From contig CAJYRH010000583.1 of assembly GCA_913776795.1 (NCBI GenBank), forward strand, positions 1 through 13,264: a stretch of DNA of 13,264 bases, in the 5' to 3' direction. The DNA is from an uncultured Pseudorhodoferax sp. Lineage in GTDB: Bacteria; Pseudomonadota; Gammaproteobacteria; Burkholderiales; Burkholderiaceae. A program made the position numbers and the translations under genes. This document shows, piece by piece, positions 1 to 7,207 of the stretch (positions are counted from its first letter, which is position 1; every line of letters starts with the position of its first letter). The notes under the pieces were generated by a model. The model did not search any database. It was not told where the DNA came from and was given only the letters and a program-made list of their open reading frames with translations.

Positions 1-405
1 GCGCGCTTCGCCGGCACGTTGGCGATGCTCGCCGCGGCCGGCGTGCCCATCCTGCGCGCCCTGCAGGCCGCGGCCGAGACGCTCAACAACCGCGCCATGC
101 GCGCCGACGCGCTGGACGCGCTGGTGGCGGTGCGCGAGGGTGCGCCACTGGCCTCGGCGCTGGCGCAGAAGAAGCGCTTCCCGGGTCTGGTTTCCATGTT
201 TGCGCGGCTGGGTGAGCAGACCGGCGAGCTGCCCACGATGCTGCAACGTGCCGCACGCCAGATCGGCAGCGAGGTGCAACGCCGTGCCATGGCGCTGGCC
301 ACCGTGCTCGAGCCGCTCCTGATCGTGGCCATGGGCATGATCGTCATGCTGATCGTGCTGGCCGTGCTCATGCCCATCATCCAGCTCAACCAGTTCGCCA
401 GATGA
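1..405 (+). CDS. gspF: Type II secretion inner-membrane protein GspF, C-terminal part (5' truncated by window edge)
   Basis: The reading frame is open from base 1 and stops with TGA at 403-405, giving the last 134 residues. GspF is the polytopic inner-membrane platform protein of the type II secretion system, where it links the GspE ATPase and GspL/M to pseudopilus assembly. What is visible is one T2SSF (PF00482-type) repeat: a helical cytoplasmic part containing LAAAGVPILRAL and a GEQTGELPTML stretch, then a long hydrophobic segment (LLIVAMGMIVMLIVLAVLMP) and the ending PIIQLNQFAR. The terminal hydrophobic segment followed by P-I-x-x-x-N-Q fits GspF better than the pilus homologue PilC, but the two families are related. 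No other gsp gene follows; the next gene is an unrelated nucleotidase, so gspF is the last T2SS gene on this side. No convincing terminator follows it. Confidence 0.88.
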   Translation, partial: ARFAGTLAMLAAAGVPILRALQAAAETLNNRAMRADALDALVAVREGAPLASALAQKKRFPGLVSMFARLGEQTGELPTMLQRAARQIGSEVQRRAMALATVLEPLLIVAMGMIVMLIVLAVLMPIIQLNQFAR

Positions 406-410
406 AGGCG

Positions 411-500
411 CACCCCCAGTCTGCGCGCTGCGCGCTTCGCCAACCCCCTTGCAGGGGGCGCCGCCTGCGGCCTGGCAGAGCCAGTTCCACGGCGTCCGCC
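411..500. repeat. Comamonadaceae-type dispersed intergenic GC-rich repeat (single copy here)
   Basis: The stretch begins with CACCCCCAGTCTGCGCGC and runs through a GC-rich block to CCAGTTCCACGGCGTCC. It contains a perfect 6-bp hairpin, CCCCCT-TGC-AGGGGG, at 444-459. I recognise this wording (CCCCAGTCTGCGCGCT, then a C-run/G-run hairpin, then GCAGAGCC and CCACGGCGT) from many intergenic regions of Comamonadaceae genomes. That is from memory and was not searched. Only one copy is in the window, so repetitiveness cannot be shown here. The edges are approximate. It lies directly after the gspF stop codon, where it could act as a transcript-end structure, but no T-run follows the hairpin. Confidence 0.5.
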
Positions 501-578
501 GGCATGGCCTGCTCCGCGGCCACTGGAGCAGTGCCTGCGGAACCGACTCGGTGCACTGTGAACGGCGCGTAGCGCTTT

Positions 579-584
579 GGAGAA
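579..584 (+). promoter_or_regulatory. Shine-Dalgarno deciding the 5'-nucleotidase start
   Basis: GGAGAA lies six to seven bases before the ATG at 590. The frame is open further upstream to 449, but that upstream part runs through the intergenic repeat and has no family-like residues. The ribosome-binding site therefore supports 590 as the start. Confidence 0.7.
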
Positions 585-589
585 CTGAA

Positions 590-1498
590 ATGCCCGCCAC
601 CCTGGACGACAAGCTCGTCGTCGCGATCTCCTCGCGCGCGCTATTCGACCTGGAGGAAGAGAACCGGTTGTTCGAGACCGGCGACGCCCAGGCCTACATG
701 CAGCTGCAGCTCGCGCGGCTGGAGATACCGGCGCGCCCGGGCGTCGCTTTCTCCCTGGTGCGCAAGCTGCTGGCCTTCAACGACACCGCGCAGCAACGCG
801 TGGAGGTGGTGGTGCTCTCGCGCAACGACCCGGTCAGCGGCATGCGCATCTTCCGCTCGGTGCGCGAGGCCGGGATCAAGCTCGAACGTGGCGTGTTCAC
901 ACAGGGCCGCGACCCCTTCGGCTACCTGCGCCCGCTGCGCGCCCACCTGTTCCTGTCGGCCAACGAGGCCGACGTGCGCGAGGCGCTGGCCCAGGGCTTT
1001 CCGGCTGCGCGGGTGCTGACGGAATCGGTCCAGGCCGGGATCAACCATCCACACGAGGTCCGTATCGCCTTCGACGGGGACGCCGTGCTGTTCTCCGACG
1101 AGGCCGAGCAGGTGTTCCAGGCGCAGGGACTGGACGCGTTCCAGCTGCACGAGACCGACAAGGCCGCTCTGCCCCTGCCCGACGGCCCCTTCAAGCCGCT
1201 GCTGGCCGCATTGCACCGGCTGCAACAGGCCTCCAAGGCGGGCATGCGCATCCGCACTGCGTTGGTCACCGCGCGCAGCGCGCCGGCCCATGAGCGCGCC
1301 ATCCGCACGCTGATGAACTGGAACATCGCGGTCGACGAGGCGATGTTCCTCGGTGGTCTGGCCAAGGGCGAATTCCTGCGCGAGTTCGAGCCCGATTTCT
1401 TCTTTGACGACCAGACCACCCATGTGCGCTCGGCCGCCCGGCACGTGCCGGCAGGGCATGTAAGCCACGGCGTGGCAAACCATCCGCCCCTTGCCTGA
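590..1498 (+). CDS. Cytosolic 5'-nucleotidase (PF06189 family, HAD-like)
   Basis: This 302-residue protein is predicted to dephosphorylate nucleoside 5'-monophosphates in the cytoplasm. It opens with LVVAISSRALFDLEEENRLF and contains VVVLSRNDPVSGMRIF and HLFLSANEADVREAL, all characteristic of the cytosolic 5'-nucleotidase I-like bacterial family. A full HAD catalytic set is visible: D162-G-D164 (FDGDAVLFSDE, nucleophile and acid/base), T227 in LVTARS, K259 in LAKGEF, and D273-D274 in DFFFDDQ for metal binding. The length fits the family, and there is no signal peptide or membrane segment. The start at 590 is chosen from the GGAGAA site and because family similarity begins there. It stands alone between gspF and an ABC transporter gene, with 240 bp of gene-free GC-rich DNA after it (1499-1738). 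Substrate preference (AMP, IMP or dNMP) cannot be read from the sequence. Confidence 0.88.
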   Translation: MPATLDDKLVVAISSRALFDLEEENRLFETGDAQAYMQLQLARLEIPARPGVAFSLVRKLLAFNDTAQQRVEVVVLSRNDPVSGMRIFRSVREAGIKLERGVFTQGRDPFGYLRPLRAHLFLSANEADVREALAQGFPAARVLTESVQAGINHPHEVRIAFDGDAVLFSDEAEQVFQAQGLDAFQLHETDKAALPLPDGPFKPLLAALHRLQQASKAGMRIRTALVTARSAPAHERAIRTLMNWNIAVDEAMFLGGLAKGEFLREFEPDFFFDDQTTHVRSAARHVPAGHVSHGVANHPPLA

Positions 1499-1738
1499 GC
1501 TGCTGCAACCACCCGCGGCATGGCGCGGTGCAACGCGGGCCGTGGCGTGACCATCCTGGGCCGGGACACCGCCACCCCAGACGGTGCTCCGAAGACGTGC
1601 TCCGCGACACCCGGTGCGCGGGCCATCGACGCCCTGGGTGCGGCGTGCCAGCTCCCGCCACCCGCTCTAAGCTTCCGCTAAGGCTGGCGCTGCCGGCCGC
1701 GCTAGCATCGGCGCGCCTCCACGAACGCTGGCTCACCC

Positions 1739-3505
1739 ATGCAACTCCAAGAACGGCTTGCGCGCACGCGCCAACAGGCAGGCCGCATCTGGCGCCTGTC
1801 CCTTCCCTACTTCCAGTCCGAGGAAAAGTGGCGCGCCCGTGGCCTGCTGGCCGCCATCGTGCTGCTGAACCTGGCCGGCGTCTGGCTGCTGGTGCAGTAC
1901 AACGACTGGTACCGCGTGTTCTACGACGCGCTGGAAAAGCGCGACCAGGCCGTGTTCTGGCAGCAGCTGGGCCGCTTCGCGCTGATTGCCTTCGGCCTCA
2001 TCGTGCTGGCGGTCTACCGCTTCTACCTCACGCAGCTGCTGGAGATGCGCTGGCGCGCCTGGATGACGGGCAGCTACCTGCAACGCTGGATGGCCGACCA
2101 CGCCTTCTACCGCATGGAACTGGCGCGCTATGGCCAGGACGACGGCGGCGCACCACCGGACAACCCGGACCAGCGCATCCAGGAGGACCTGAACCTGTTC
2201 ACCACCTACACGGTCTCGCTGACCATGGGGGCCTTCAACGCCTTCGTGACGCTGGTGAGCTTCGTCGGTGTGCTCTGGGGACTGTCGGGCGCCTTCGGTT
2301 TCAGTTGGGACGGACAGCGCTACGAGATCCCCGGTTTCATGGTCTGGGCCGCGGTGGTGTACTGCCTGGCCGGCAGCTTCATTACGCACTGGATCGGCAA
2401 GCCGCAGATCGGGCTGAATTTCCGGCAGCAGCGCCTGGAGGCCGACTTCCGCCACCACATGGTGCGCGTGCGCGAGTACAGTGAAGCGATCGCCCTGGAC
2501 CGCGGCGAGCCCGTGGAACGCGCGCAGCTGGGCGTGCGCTTTTCCAAGGTCCTGGCGAACTACCTGGAGCTGCTGCGCGCGCAGAAGCGGCTGATCTGGT
2601 TCAACAGCTTCTTCGGGCAGGCCGCCGTGGTGTTCCCGTTCCTCGTCGGCGCGCCGCGCTTTTTCAGCGGCGCCATCCAGCTGGGCGACCTCATGCAGAT
2701 TTCATCGGCCTTTGGCCGCGTGCAGGATTCACTCGCATGGTTCGTCGACAACTACCAGCAGCTCGCGGTCTGGCGCGCAACCACCGACCGGCTGACCAGC
2801 TTCGAGGCGCATCTGTCTGCCCACGCCGCACATCGTGATTCGCAGCAGGCCACCCGCGGCGACGGCCCCTTGCAGACCCACGGTCTGGACGTGGCGCTGC
2901 CGGACGGCACGCCGCTGCTGCAGGGTCTGGACCTCGCCGTGGGCGCAGGCGAGCGGGTGCTCATCAAAGGTCCTTCGGGCAGCGGCAAGTCCACGCTGCT
3001 GCGCGCCATCGCCGGCATCTGGCCGCATGCCAGCGGCCGGGTTGCGTTGCCGGCGGACGCCATGTTCATTCCGCAGCGGCCCTACTTTCCCGACGGTCCG
3101 CTGCGCGACGCGCTGGCCTACCCGGAGCCCGCGGCACACTACAGCGACGAGGCGCTGCGCGCCGCGCTGCGCGAGGCGCTTTTGCCCCAGCTGCAGGAAC
3201 GCCTGGACGACGCCGACGCCTGGAGCCAGAAGCTCTCGGGCGGCGAGCAGCAGCGGCTGGCGATCGCGCGGGTGCTGCTCAAGAAGCCGAAATGGATCCT
3301 CGCGGACGAAGCCACCAGCGCGCTCGATCCGGGGGCGGAGCAGGACCTGTACGCCAGGTTGGTCGAGCGCGCACGCCAGGGCGCGGGCAGCCTGCTTTCC
3401 ATCGCGCACCGGCCAGGGGTGGCCAGCTTCCATGACAAGGTGTGGGAACTCATGCCCGACGACGGCCAGGGCGCCCGCTACCGGCTGGCGCAGCGGCCGC
3501 TGTGA
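1739..3505 (+). CDS. SbmA/BacA/YddA-like ABC transporter, fused permease and ATP-binding protein
   Basis: This 588-residue inner-membrane ABC protein carries an N-terminal transmembrane domain and a C-terminal ATPase. Hydrophobic segments lie at about 35-52, 79-97, 158-182, 199-219 and 292-308. The permease shows the ABC_membrane_2/SbmA-BacA signatures WRAWMTGSYLQRWM (about 105-118) and NPDQRIQEDL (142-151). The ATPase has Walker A GPSGSGKST at 411-419, the signature LSGGEQQR from 499, Walker B ILADEA with D523 and E524, and the switch histidine H557 in IAHRP. Relatives include E. coli YddA (unknown substrate) and mycobacterial Rv1819c, which imports B12 and hydrophilic peptides such as bleomycin. 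The substrate here is unknown. Family similarity begins right after the ATG at 1739, although no clear Shine-Dalgarno precedes it. The gene converges on the minus-strand gene at 3515, with only 9 bp between them. Confidence 0.88.
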   Translation: MQLQERLARTRQQAGRIWRLSLPYFQSEEKWRARGLLAAIVLLNLAGVWLLVQYNDWYRVFYDALEKRDQAVFWQQLGRFALIAFGLIVLAVYRFYLTQLLEMRWRAWMTGSYLQRWMADHAFYRMELARYGQDDGGAPPDNPDQRIQEDLNLFTTYTVSLTMGAFNAFVTLVSFVGVLWGLSGAFGFSWDGQRYEIPGFMVWAAVVYCLAGSFITHWIGKPQIGLNFRQQRLEADFRHHMVRVREYSEAIALDRGEPVERAQLGVRFSKVLANYLELLRAQKRLIWFNSFFGQAAVVFPFLVGAPRFFSGAIQLGDLMQISSAFGRVQDSLAWFVDNYQQLAVWRATTDRLTSFEAHLSAHAAHRDSQQATRGDGPLQTHGLDVALPDGTPLLQGLDLAVGAGERVLIKGPSGSGKSTLLRAIAGIWPHASGRVALPADAMFIPQRPYFPDGPLRDALAYPEPAAHYSDEALRAALREALLPQLQERLDDADAWSQKLSGGEQQRLAIARVLLKKPKWILADEATSALDPGAEQDLYARLVERARQGAGSLLSIAHRPGVASFHDKVWELMPDDGQGARYRLAQRPL

Positions 3506-3514
3506 CGCCGCGGG

Positions 3515-4231
3515 TCAGAGCCCGGTGGTCTTCTTGGCCGACGGATCGGCGTAGGTGACCGGGCCCTCCGCCTCCTTCGGCGGATTGAGCGTGAGGTTGC
3601 CGGTCTGCGCCACGTCGATGGCATTGCCGCCGGCGCGCCACAGGCTTTGCAGGAAGTCCAGCAGCTTCTTGGAGATGGGCTCCTTGGGCGGCTCCGGCGG
3701 CTTTTCCTCTTCGACCTTGGGCTTCTCGGTCCAGTTCTTAGGCGCCGCCTCGGTCGGGCCCGAGGGTTGGTCGGGGCCCGGCTTCTGGCCGGTGGCCTGG
3801 TAACGGCCCAGGGCCTGGGCGGTTTCCGACGTTGGCGCCGCTTGCGTTGCCAAGCGCTGCTCGAAGGCCTCGGTCGCGGCCTCGATGCTGGATTTCTGCG
3901 GCACGGCGCCGGTCTGCCCCGCCTGGGCGCCAGCCCCACCACCACCCGATGCAGCGGACGCCGCCACGACGGCCGCACCCGCCGCCGTGGCGGCCTCGTC
4001 CTCGCCCACGCGGCCGGAGCGGATGAGCGCATCGGCCTGCGCCGACAACTCCACCCGGATCGACGGCTCGGGCTGTTGCGCGACGGCGCGCTCCTGCAAA
4101 ACGCGGGTCTCCTCGCGCGTGGCACGCGGGACGGTGCCGGCGGGCAAGGCTGCGCTGCCGGCGGCCGGCTGCGAATCGGCGCCGGCGGCAGCCGGCCCGT
4201 TCACAGTGCGATCAACAGAAGGCAGTTGCAT
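3515..4231 (-). CDS. Pro/Ala-rich, probably disordered protein of unknown function, sigma-28 controlled
   Basis: I do not recognise a family for this 238-residue protein. It has no cysteines, no signal peptide and no membrane segment. About 10-60 and 75-185 are rich in Ala, Gly, Pro, Gln and Glu and look disordered. Islands of possible structure are RVELSAQADALIRSG (about 59-73), a helical stretch SSIEAATEAFEQRLATQ (114-130), and a C-terminal segment ISKKLLDFLQSLWRAGGNAI (186-205). Residues 169-185 are a charged Pro/Lys/Glu run. The ATG at 4231 is preferred; TTG (4243) and GTG (4240) lie just upstream in frame. A strong FliA-type promoter about 60 bp upstream suggests that the gene belongs to the late flagellar/chemotaxis regulon. 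The V-x-L-S-x-x-A pattern also occurs in flagellum-associated proteins, but that link is inference. The opposite strand has open frames too, but they lack coherent composition. Confidence 0.7.
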   Translation of the reverse strand: MQLPSVDRTVNGPAAAGADSQPAAGSAALPAGTVPRATREETRVLQERAVAQQPEPSIRVELSAQADALIRSGRVGEDEAATAAGAAVVAASAASGGGGAGAQAGQTGAVPQKSSIEAATEAFEQRLATQAAPTSETAQALGRYQATGQKPGPDQPSGPTEAAPKNWTEKPKVEEEKPPEPPKEPISKKLLDFLQSLWRAGGNAIDVAQTGNLTLNPPKEAEGPVTYADPSAKKTTGL

Positions 4232-4291
4232 GGCGCTCACCAAAGGACTGGACGGTGGGCCAGGGAAACGTTTTTCCTGGCCTCGCTAGCC

Positions 4292-4318
4292 TTAACGGCA
4301 GAACTGAACCGGAATTTA
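4292..4318 (-). promoter_or_regulatory. Sigma-28 (FliA) flagellar promoter
   Basis: Read on the minus strand: TAAATTCC, an 11-base spacer (4300-4310), then GCCGTTAA. The enterobacterial FliA consensus is TAAAGTTT-N11-GCCGATAA. The -10 matches 7 of 8, the -35 core TAAA is exact, and the spacer length is exact. Transcription would begin near 4285 and leave a leader of about 55 bases before the ATG at 4231. The region is clearly more AT-rich than its surroundings. It points only at the minus-strand gene 3515-4231 and lies downstream of the DUF1854 stop. Confidence 0.75.
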
Positions 4319-4368
4319 GGCCTATTTCTTCAAACAACCCAAAATTCTTCACGCCAAGGCGGGGCACA

Positions 4369-4827
4369 TCACAGAAACCGCTCCAACAGCCTGCGCGAGG
4401 GCCGATCCAGCGCCTGTCGGTCGCGTACGCGGTAGTGGACTCCCTGGCCGCTGGTGATCAACAGGCCTCCATCGGGCAGGCGACGGATGTCCTCTTCACT
4501 TTTGAGCACGAAGTCGCTGGTGCCTCGGTCTGTTTCGACGCGCCAGATGCTGGGCGTGGAGAAGGTGGACACGCTGAGCAGCCGCAGCACCTGCGGCTGG
4601 AATTCGCGTGCCGCCAATTCCTCGGCCAGCAGCGCGCGCTGGGCACCTGTCAATGTGTCCAGGCTGGCAATCCATACCAATTCGCGTCCGTCGATGCCGA
4701 CCAGGGACAGGCCTTCGCCCGGCGCCGTCAGCGGAAAGGACTGCACCGGCACCACGCCGCTGTGCTCGGTGCCGCCCAGACGCAGCACCAGCTGGCCCAG
4801 GGGATGGCGTTGCAGTTCGAAGTCCAT
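4369..4827 (-). CDS. DUF1854 family protein, cyanophycin-associated
   Basis: This small soluble protein of 152 residues has no signal peptide, no cysteines and no membrane segment. It matches the DUF1854 family, whose members are found next to cyanophycin synthetase genes. Seen here are a beta-rich N-terminal half (LVLRLGGTEHSGVVPVQSFP, then GLSLVGIDGRELVWI), a helical middle (LTGAQRALLAEELAAREF), VSTFSTPSIWRVETDRG and FVLKSEEDIRRLPDGGLLI, ending in a basic region. Its molecular role is unknown. The start ATG at 4827 shares its A with the stop of the upstream ABC transporter (TGATG), so the two are surely one transcript and probably translationally coupled; a GTG one codon earlier is an alternative start. 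A partner or regulatory subunit for the transporter is a reasonable guess, but only from this coupling. Confidence 0.85.
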   Translation of the reverse strand: MDFELQRHPLGQLVLRLGGTEHSGVVPVQSFPLTAPGEGLSLVGIDGRELVWIASLDTLTGAQRALLAEELAAREFQPQVLRLLSVSTFSTPSIWRVETDRGTSDFVLKSEEDIRRLPDGGLLITSGQGVHYRVRDRQALDRPSRRLLERFL

Positions 4828-7124
4828 CACACGTCCCCCGCCGGATGGGCTGGATGACTGGGCGGCGCCAGTTCGGCCAGCGCATCGCCGTTGTCGTCCA
4901 CACGCCGCACCTGAGCCTCGTACAGACGCCAGTAGGCACCCTGGCGCGCCATGAGTTCGTCGTGCGGACCGACCTCGACGACCTGACCGCGGTCCATGAC
5001 CACCAGGCGGTCGGCCTTGCGCAGGGTGGACAGCCGGTGCGCAATGGCGATCGTGGTGCGCCCCTGCACGAGGTTGTCCAGCGCCTTCTGGATCTCTTTT
5101 TCGGTCTCGGTGTCCACGGCCGAGGTGGCTTCGTCCAGGATCAGGATCTTCGGGTCGATCAGTAGCGCACGCGCGATCGAGATGCGCTGGCGCTCGCCGC
5201 CGGACAGACCCTGCCCGCGTTCGCCGACCAGCGAGTCATAGCCCTGGGGCAACCGCAGGATGAACTCGTGCGCATGCGCAGCGCGCGCAGCGGCCACGAT
5301 CTCGGCGCGCGAGGCGTCGGGCCGGCCGTAGGCGATGTTCTCGGCGATGGTGCCGAAGAACAGGAACGGCTCCTGCAGCACCAGGCCGATGTGACGTCGG
5401 TAGTCCGCCACGCGCAGGCGGCGCAGGTCCAGGCCGTCGACGCGGATGGCCCCCTCGCTGACGTCGTAGAAACGGCAGATGAGGTTCACCAGCGTGCTCT
5501 TGCCCGAGCCGCTGTGACCCACCAGGCCGATCATCTCGCCGGGCCGGATGTCCAGCGACAGGCTGCGGATCACCGAGCGGTTGCCGTAGCGGAACGCGAT
5601 GCCATCCATCTGCAGCCCGCCGCGCAGGCCGCCGGCCGGCAGCGCGACCGGCTCCGCGGGCTCGGGCACGTTGGAGCGGTGGTCCAGGATGTCGAAGATC
5701 CGCTTGGCGCCCGAGGCCGCCTTCTGCGTGACCGAGACGATGCGGCTCATGGAGTCGAGCCGCGTGTAGAAGCGGCCGATGTAGGCCAGGAAGGCCGTCA
5801 GCACGCCCACCGTGACCTGCTGGTGCGCCACGAGCCAGATGCCGAAAGCCCACACCACGAGCAGTCCGATCTCGGTCAACAACGAGACCGTCGGCGTGAA
5901 CAGCGACCAGGTCTTGTTGAGCCGGTCGTTGACCTCCAGGTTGCGTTGGTTGGCATCGCGGAAGCGTTGCGCCTCGCGCCCTTCCTGGGCAAACGCCTTG
6001 ACCACGCGGATGCCCGGGATGGTGTCGGCCAGCACACTGGTGACGTCGGACCATACGCGATCAATCTTCTCGAAGCCGGTGCGCAACCGGTCGCGCACCA
6101 CATGGATCATCCAGCCGATGAAGGGCAGCGGCACCAGCGTGACCAGGGCCAGCCCCGGATGGATGGAGAACAGCACGGCCGCGGTCATGCAGATCATGAG
6201 TACGTCGGTTGCGAAATCGAGCGCATGCAATGACAGGAACACGCAGATGCGGTCGGTTTCCGATCCGATGCGCGACATCAGGTCGCCGGTGCGCTTGCCC
6301 CCGAAGTAATCGAGCGAAAGTTGCAACAGGTGGTCGAACGTGGCGGTGCGCAGGTCGGCGCCGATGCGTTCGGACACCAATGCCAGCAGGTAGGTGCGCC
6401 ACCAGTTCAGTCCACATCCCAGCAGAGCCGCCGCCAGCAGCCCGGCCAGGTACGTCATCACCGTGCCGGGTGCGATCTGCTGGCCGTTCTGGAACGGGAT
6501 CAGCACGTCGTCCATCAGCGGGATCGTCAGGTAGGGCGGCACCAGGGTTGCGGCGGTGGAGGCCAGGGTCAGCACGAAGCCGAGCAGCAATTGCATGCGG
6601 TACGGACGCGCGAAGCGCCACAGTCGCAACAGGACCCATGTGGAAGGTGGCGTATGCAACGCACGGAAACAGACGCTGCAGGTTTCGCTGTCCGCAGGCA
6701 GCGGTGCGCGACAGGTCGGGCAGCTGCCGCCATCTTCCTCATCGTCCGGCTCCGGATCCTCGCGGCGTTCGAATTGCTGCAACAGGCGCAGCGCCTGGGT
6801 GTCGACGGCCAGCGTGAAGCGCCAGTAGGCGAGCCGTTGACGCCCATCGTGCAGTTCCAGCTGACCGACACCGGCGTAGTCTGAATGGCGCAAGGCCAGG
6901 CCCGGCGCCAGCGTCCAGCTCCGGACCTTCGGCCCGTCTGTCTCAGAGGTGACAGAGACCAGGCGTTGCGGCGTCAACGCGAGCAGGCCAGAAGCAAACC
7001 GTAGTTGCGTATCCAGGTCAACCGCCACGCTGGCTGTTACGTTTTCACCGCCTGCCAGTTCGGCCTTGAGTGCGGACTGGAGCGTCGAAGAACTGGAAAG
7101 GTCGACCTGATGTGGATGATGCAT
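4827..7124 (-). CDS. Cyanophycin-associated ABC transporter (half transporter: PH-like region, zinc ribbon, TMD, ATPase)
   Basis: A 765-residue type-I exporter-fold half transporter. Residues 10-120 form a soluble beta-rich region of unclear identity, perhaps PH-like. An acidic linker (EPDDEEDGG) leads into a four-cysteine zinc ribbon, C135-x2-C138-x10-C149-x2-C152. The membrane domain (about 165-480) has six likely helices and the exporter-type sequences YFGGKRTGDLMSRI and GIRVVKAF. The ATPase has Walker A GHSGSGKST at 536-544, LSGGERQR from 640, Walker B with D664 and E665, and a switch histidine in IAIAHRLST. It probably works as a homodimer. The ATG at 7124 is chosen because an upstream TTG (7217) would overlap the divergent cphA' start; no clear Shine-Dalgarno supports either. 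It is divergent from the cyanophycin synthetases and coupled to DUF1854. Substrate and direction of transport are unknown. Confidence 0.87.
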   Translation of the reverse strand: MHHPHQVDLSSSSTLQSALKAELAGGENVTASVAVDLDTQLRFASGLLALTPQRLVSVTSETDGPKVRSWTLAPGLALRHSDYAGVGQLELHDGRQRLAYWRFTLAVDTQALRLLQQFERREDPEPDDEEDGGSCPTCRAPLPADSETCSVCFRALHTPPSTWVLLRLWRFARPYRMQLLLGFVLTLASTAATLVPPYLTIPLMDDVLIPFQNGQQIAPGTVMTYLAGLLAAALLGCGLNWWRTYLLALVSERIGADLRTATFDHLLQLSLDYFGGKRTGDLMSRIGSETDRICVFLSLHALDFATDVLMICMTAAVLFSIHPGLALVTLVPLPFIGWMIHVVRDRLRTGFEKIDRVWSDVTSVLADTIPGIRVVKAFAQEGREAQRFRDANQRNLEVNDRLNKTWSLFTPTVSLLTEIGLLVVWAFGIWLVAHQQVTVGVLTAFLAYIGRFYTRLDSMSRIVSVTQKAASGAKRIFDILDHRSNVPEPAEPVALPAGGLRGGLQMDGIAFRYGNRSVIRSLSLDIRPGEMIGLVGHSGSGKSTLVNLICRFYDVSEGAIRVDGLDLRRLRVADYRRHIGLVLQEPFLFFGTIAENIAYGRPDASRAEIVAAARAAHAHEFILRLPQGYDSLVGERGQGLSGGERQRISIARALLIDPKILILDEATSAVDTETEKEIQKALDNLVQGRTTIAIAHRLSTLRKADRLVVMDRGQVVEVGPHDELMARQGAYWRLYEAQVRRVDDNGDALAELAPPSHPAHPAGDV

Positions 7125-7207
7125 GTTCAACAGATGAGGCGCGAAATTCTCGCCGAAGCCCGTCCGGGCCTGTCCGGCGGCCACCCACAACGCGCCAGGC
7201 GGCCCGC
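7125..7207. other. Divergent intergenic region between the ABC/DUF1854 operon and the cphA'-cphA pair
   Basis: These 83 bp separate the two divergent start codons and must lie near the control elements of both operons. The stretch is GC-rich with one short AT-richer patch (GAAATTCT). I see no convincing sigma-70 hexamer pair in either direction, and promoters may lie inside the neighbouring coding sequences. A weak AGGCGG precedes the cphA' ATG. Confidence 0.4.

Noticed and set aside
449..589. Upstream extension of the 5'-nucleotidase
   Set aside because: It starts inside the intergenic repeat and has no family similarity, while GGAGAA sits properly before the ATG at 590.
1512..1539. Inverted repeat CCCGCG/CGCGGG after the 5'-nucleotidase as a terminator
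   Set aside because: The stem is short, the loop is 16 bases, and no T-run follows. Such matches are expected by chance at this GC content.
1703..1708. TAGCAT as a -10 element for the YddA-like transporter
   Set aside because: Position and base composition are plausible, but no TTG-type -35 occurs at 16-19 bp spacing, so it is too weak to list.
4346..4368. CGCCTTGGCG (minus strand) after the DUF1854 stop as a terminator hairpin
   Set aside because: The stem is only three to four pairs with almost no loop. The nearby T-rich bases are not directly adjacent.
3647..4435. Plus-strand open frame opposite the disordered protein gene
   Set aside because: Its translation is an Arg/Leu/Gly-rich shadow. 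It would run through the sigma-28 promoter and into the antisense of DUF1854, and the promoter supports the minus strand.
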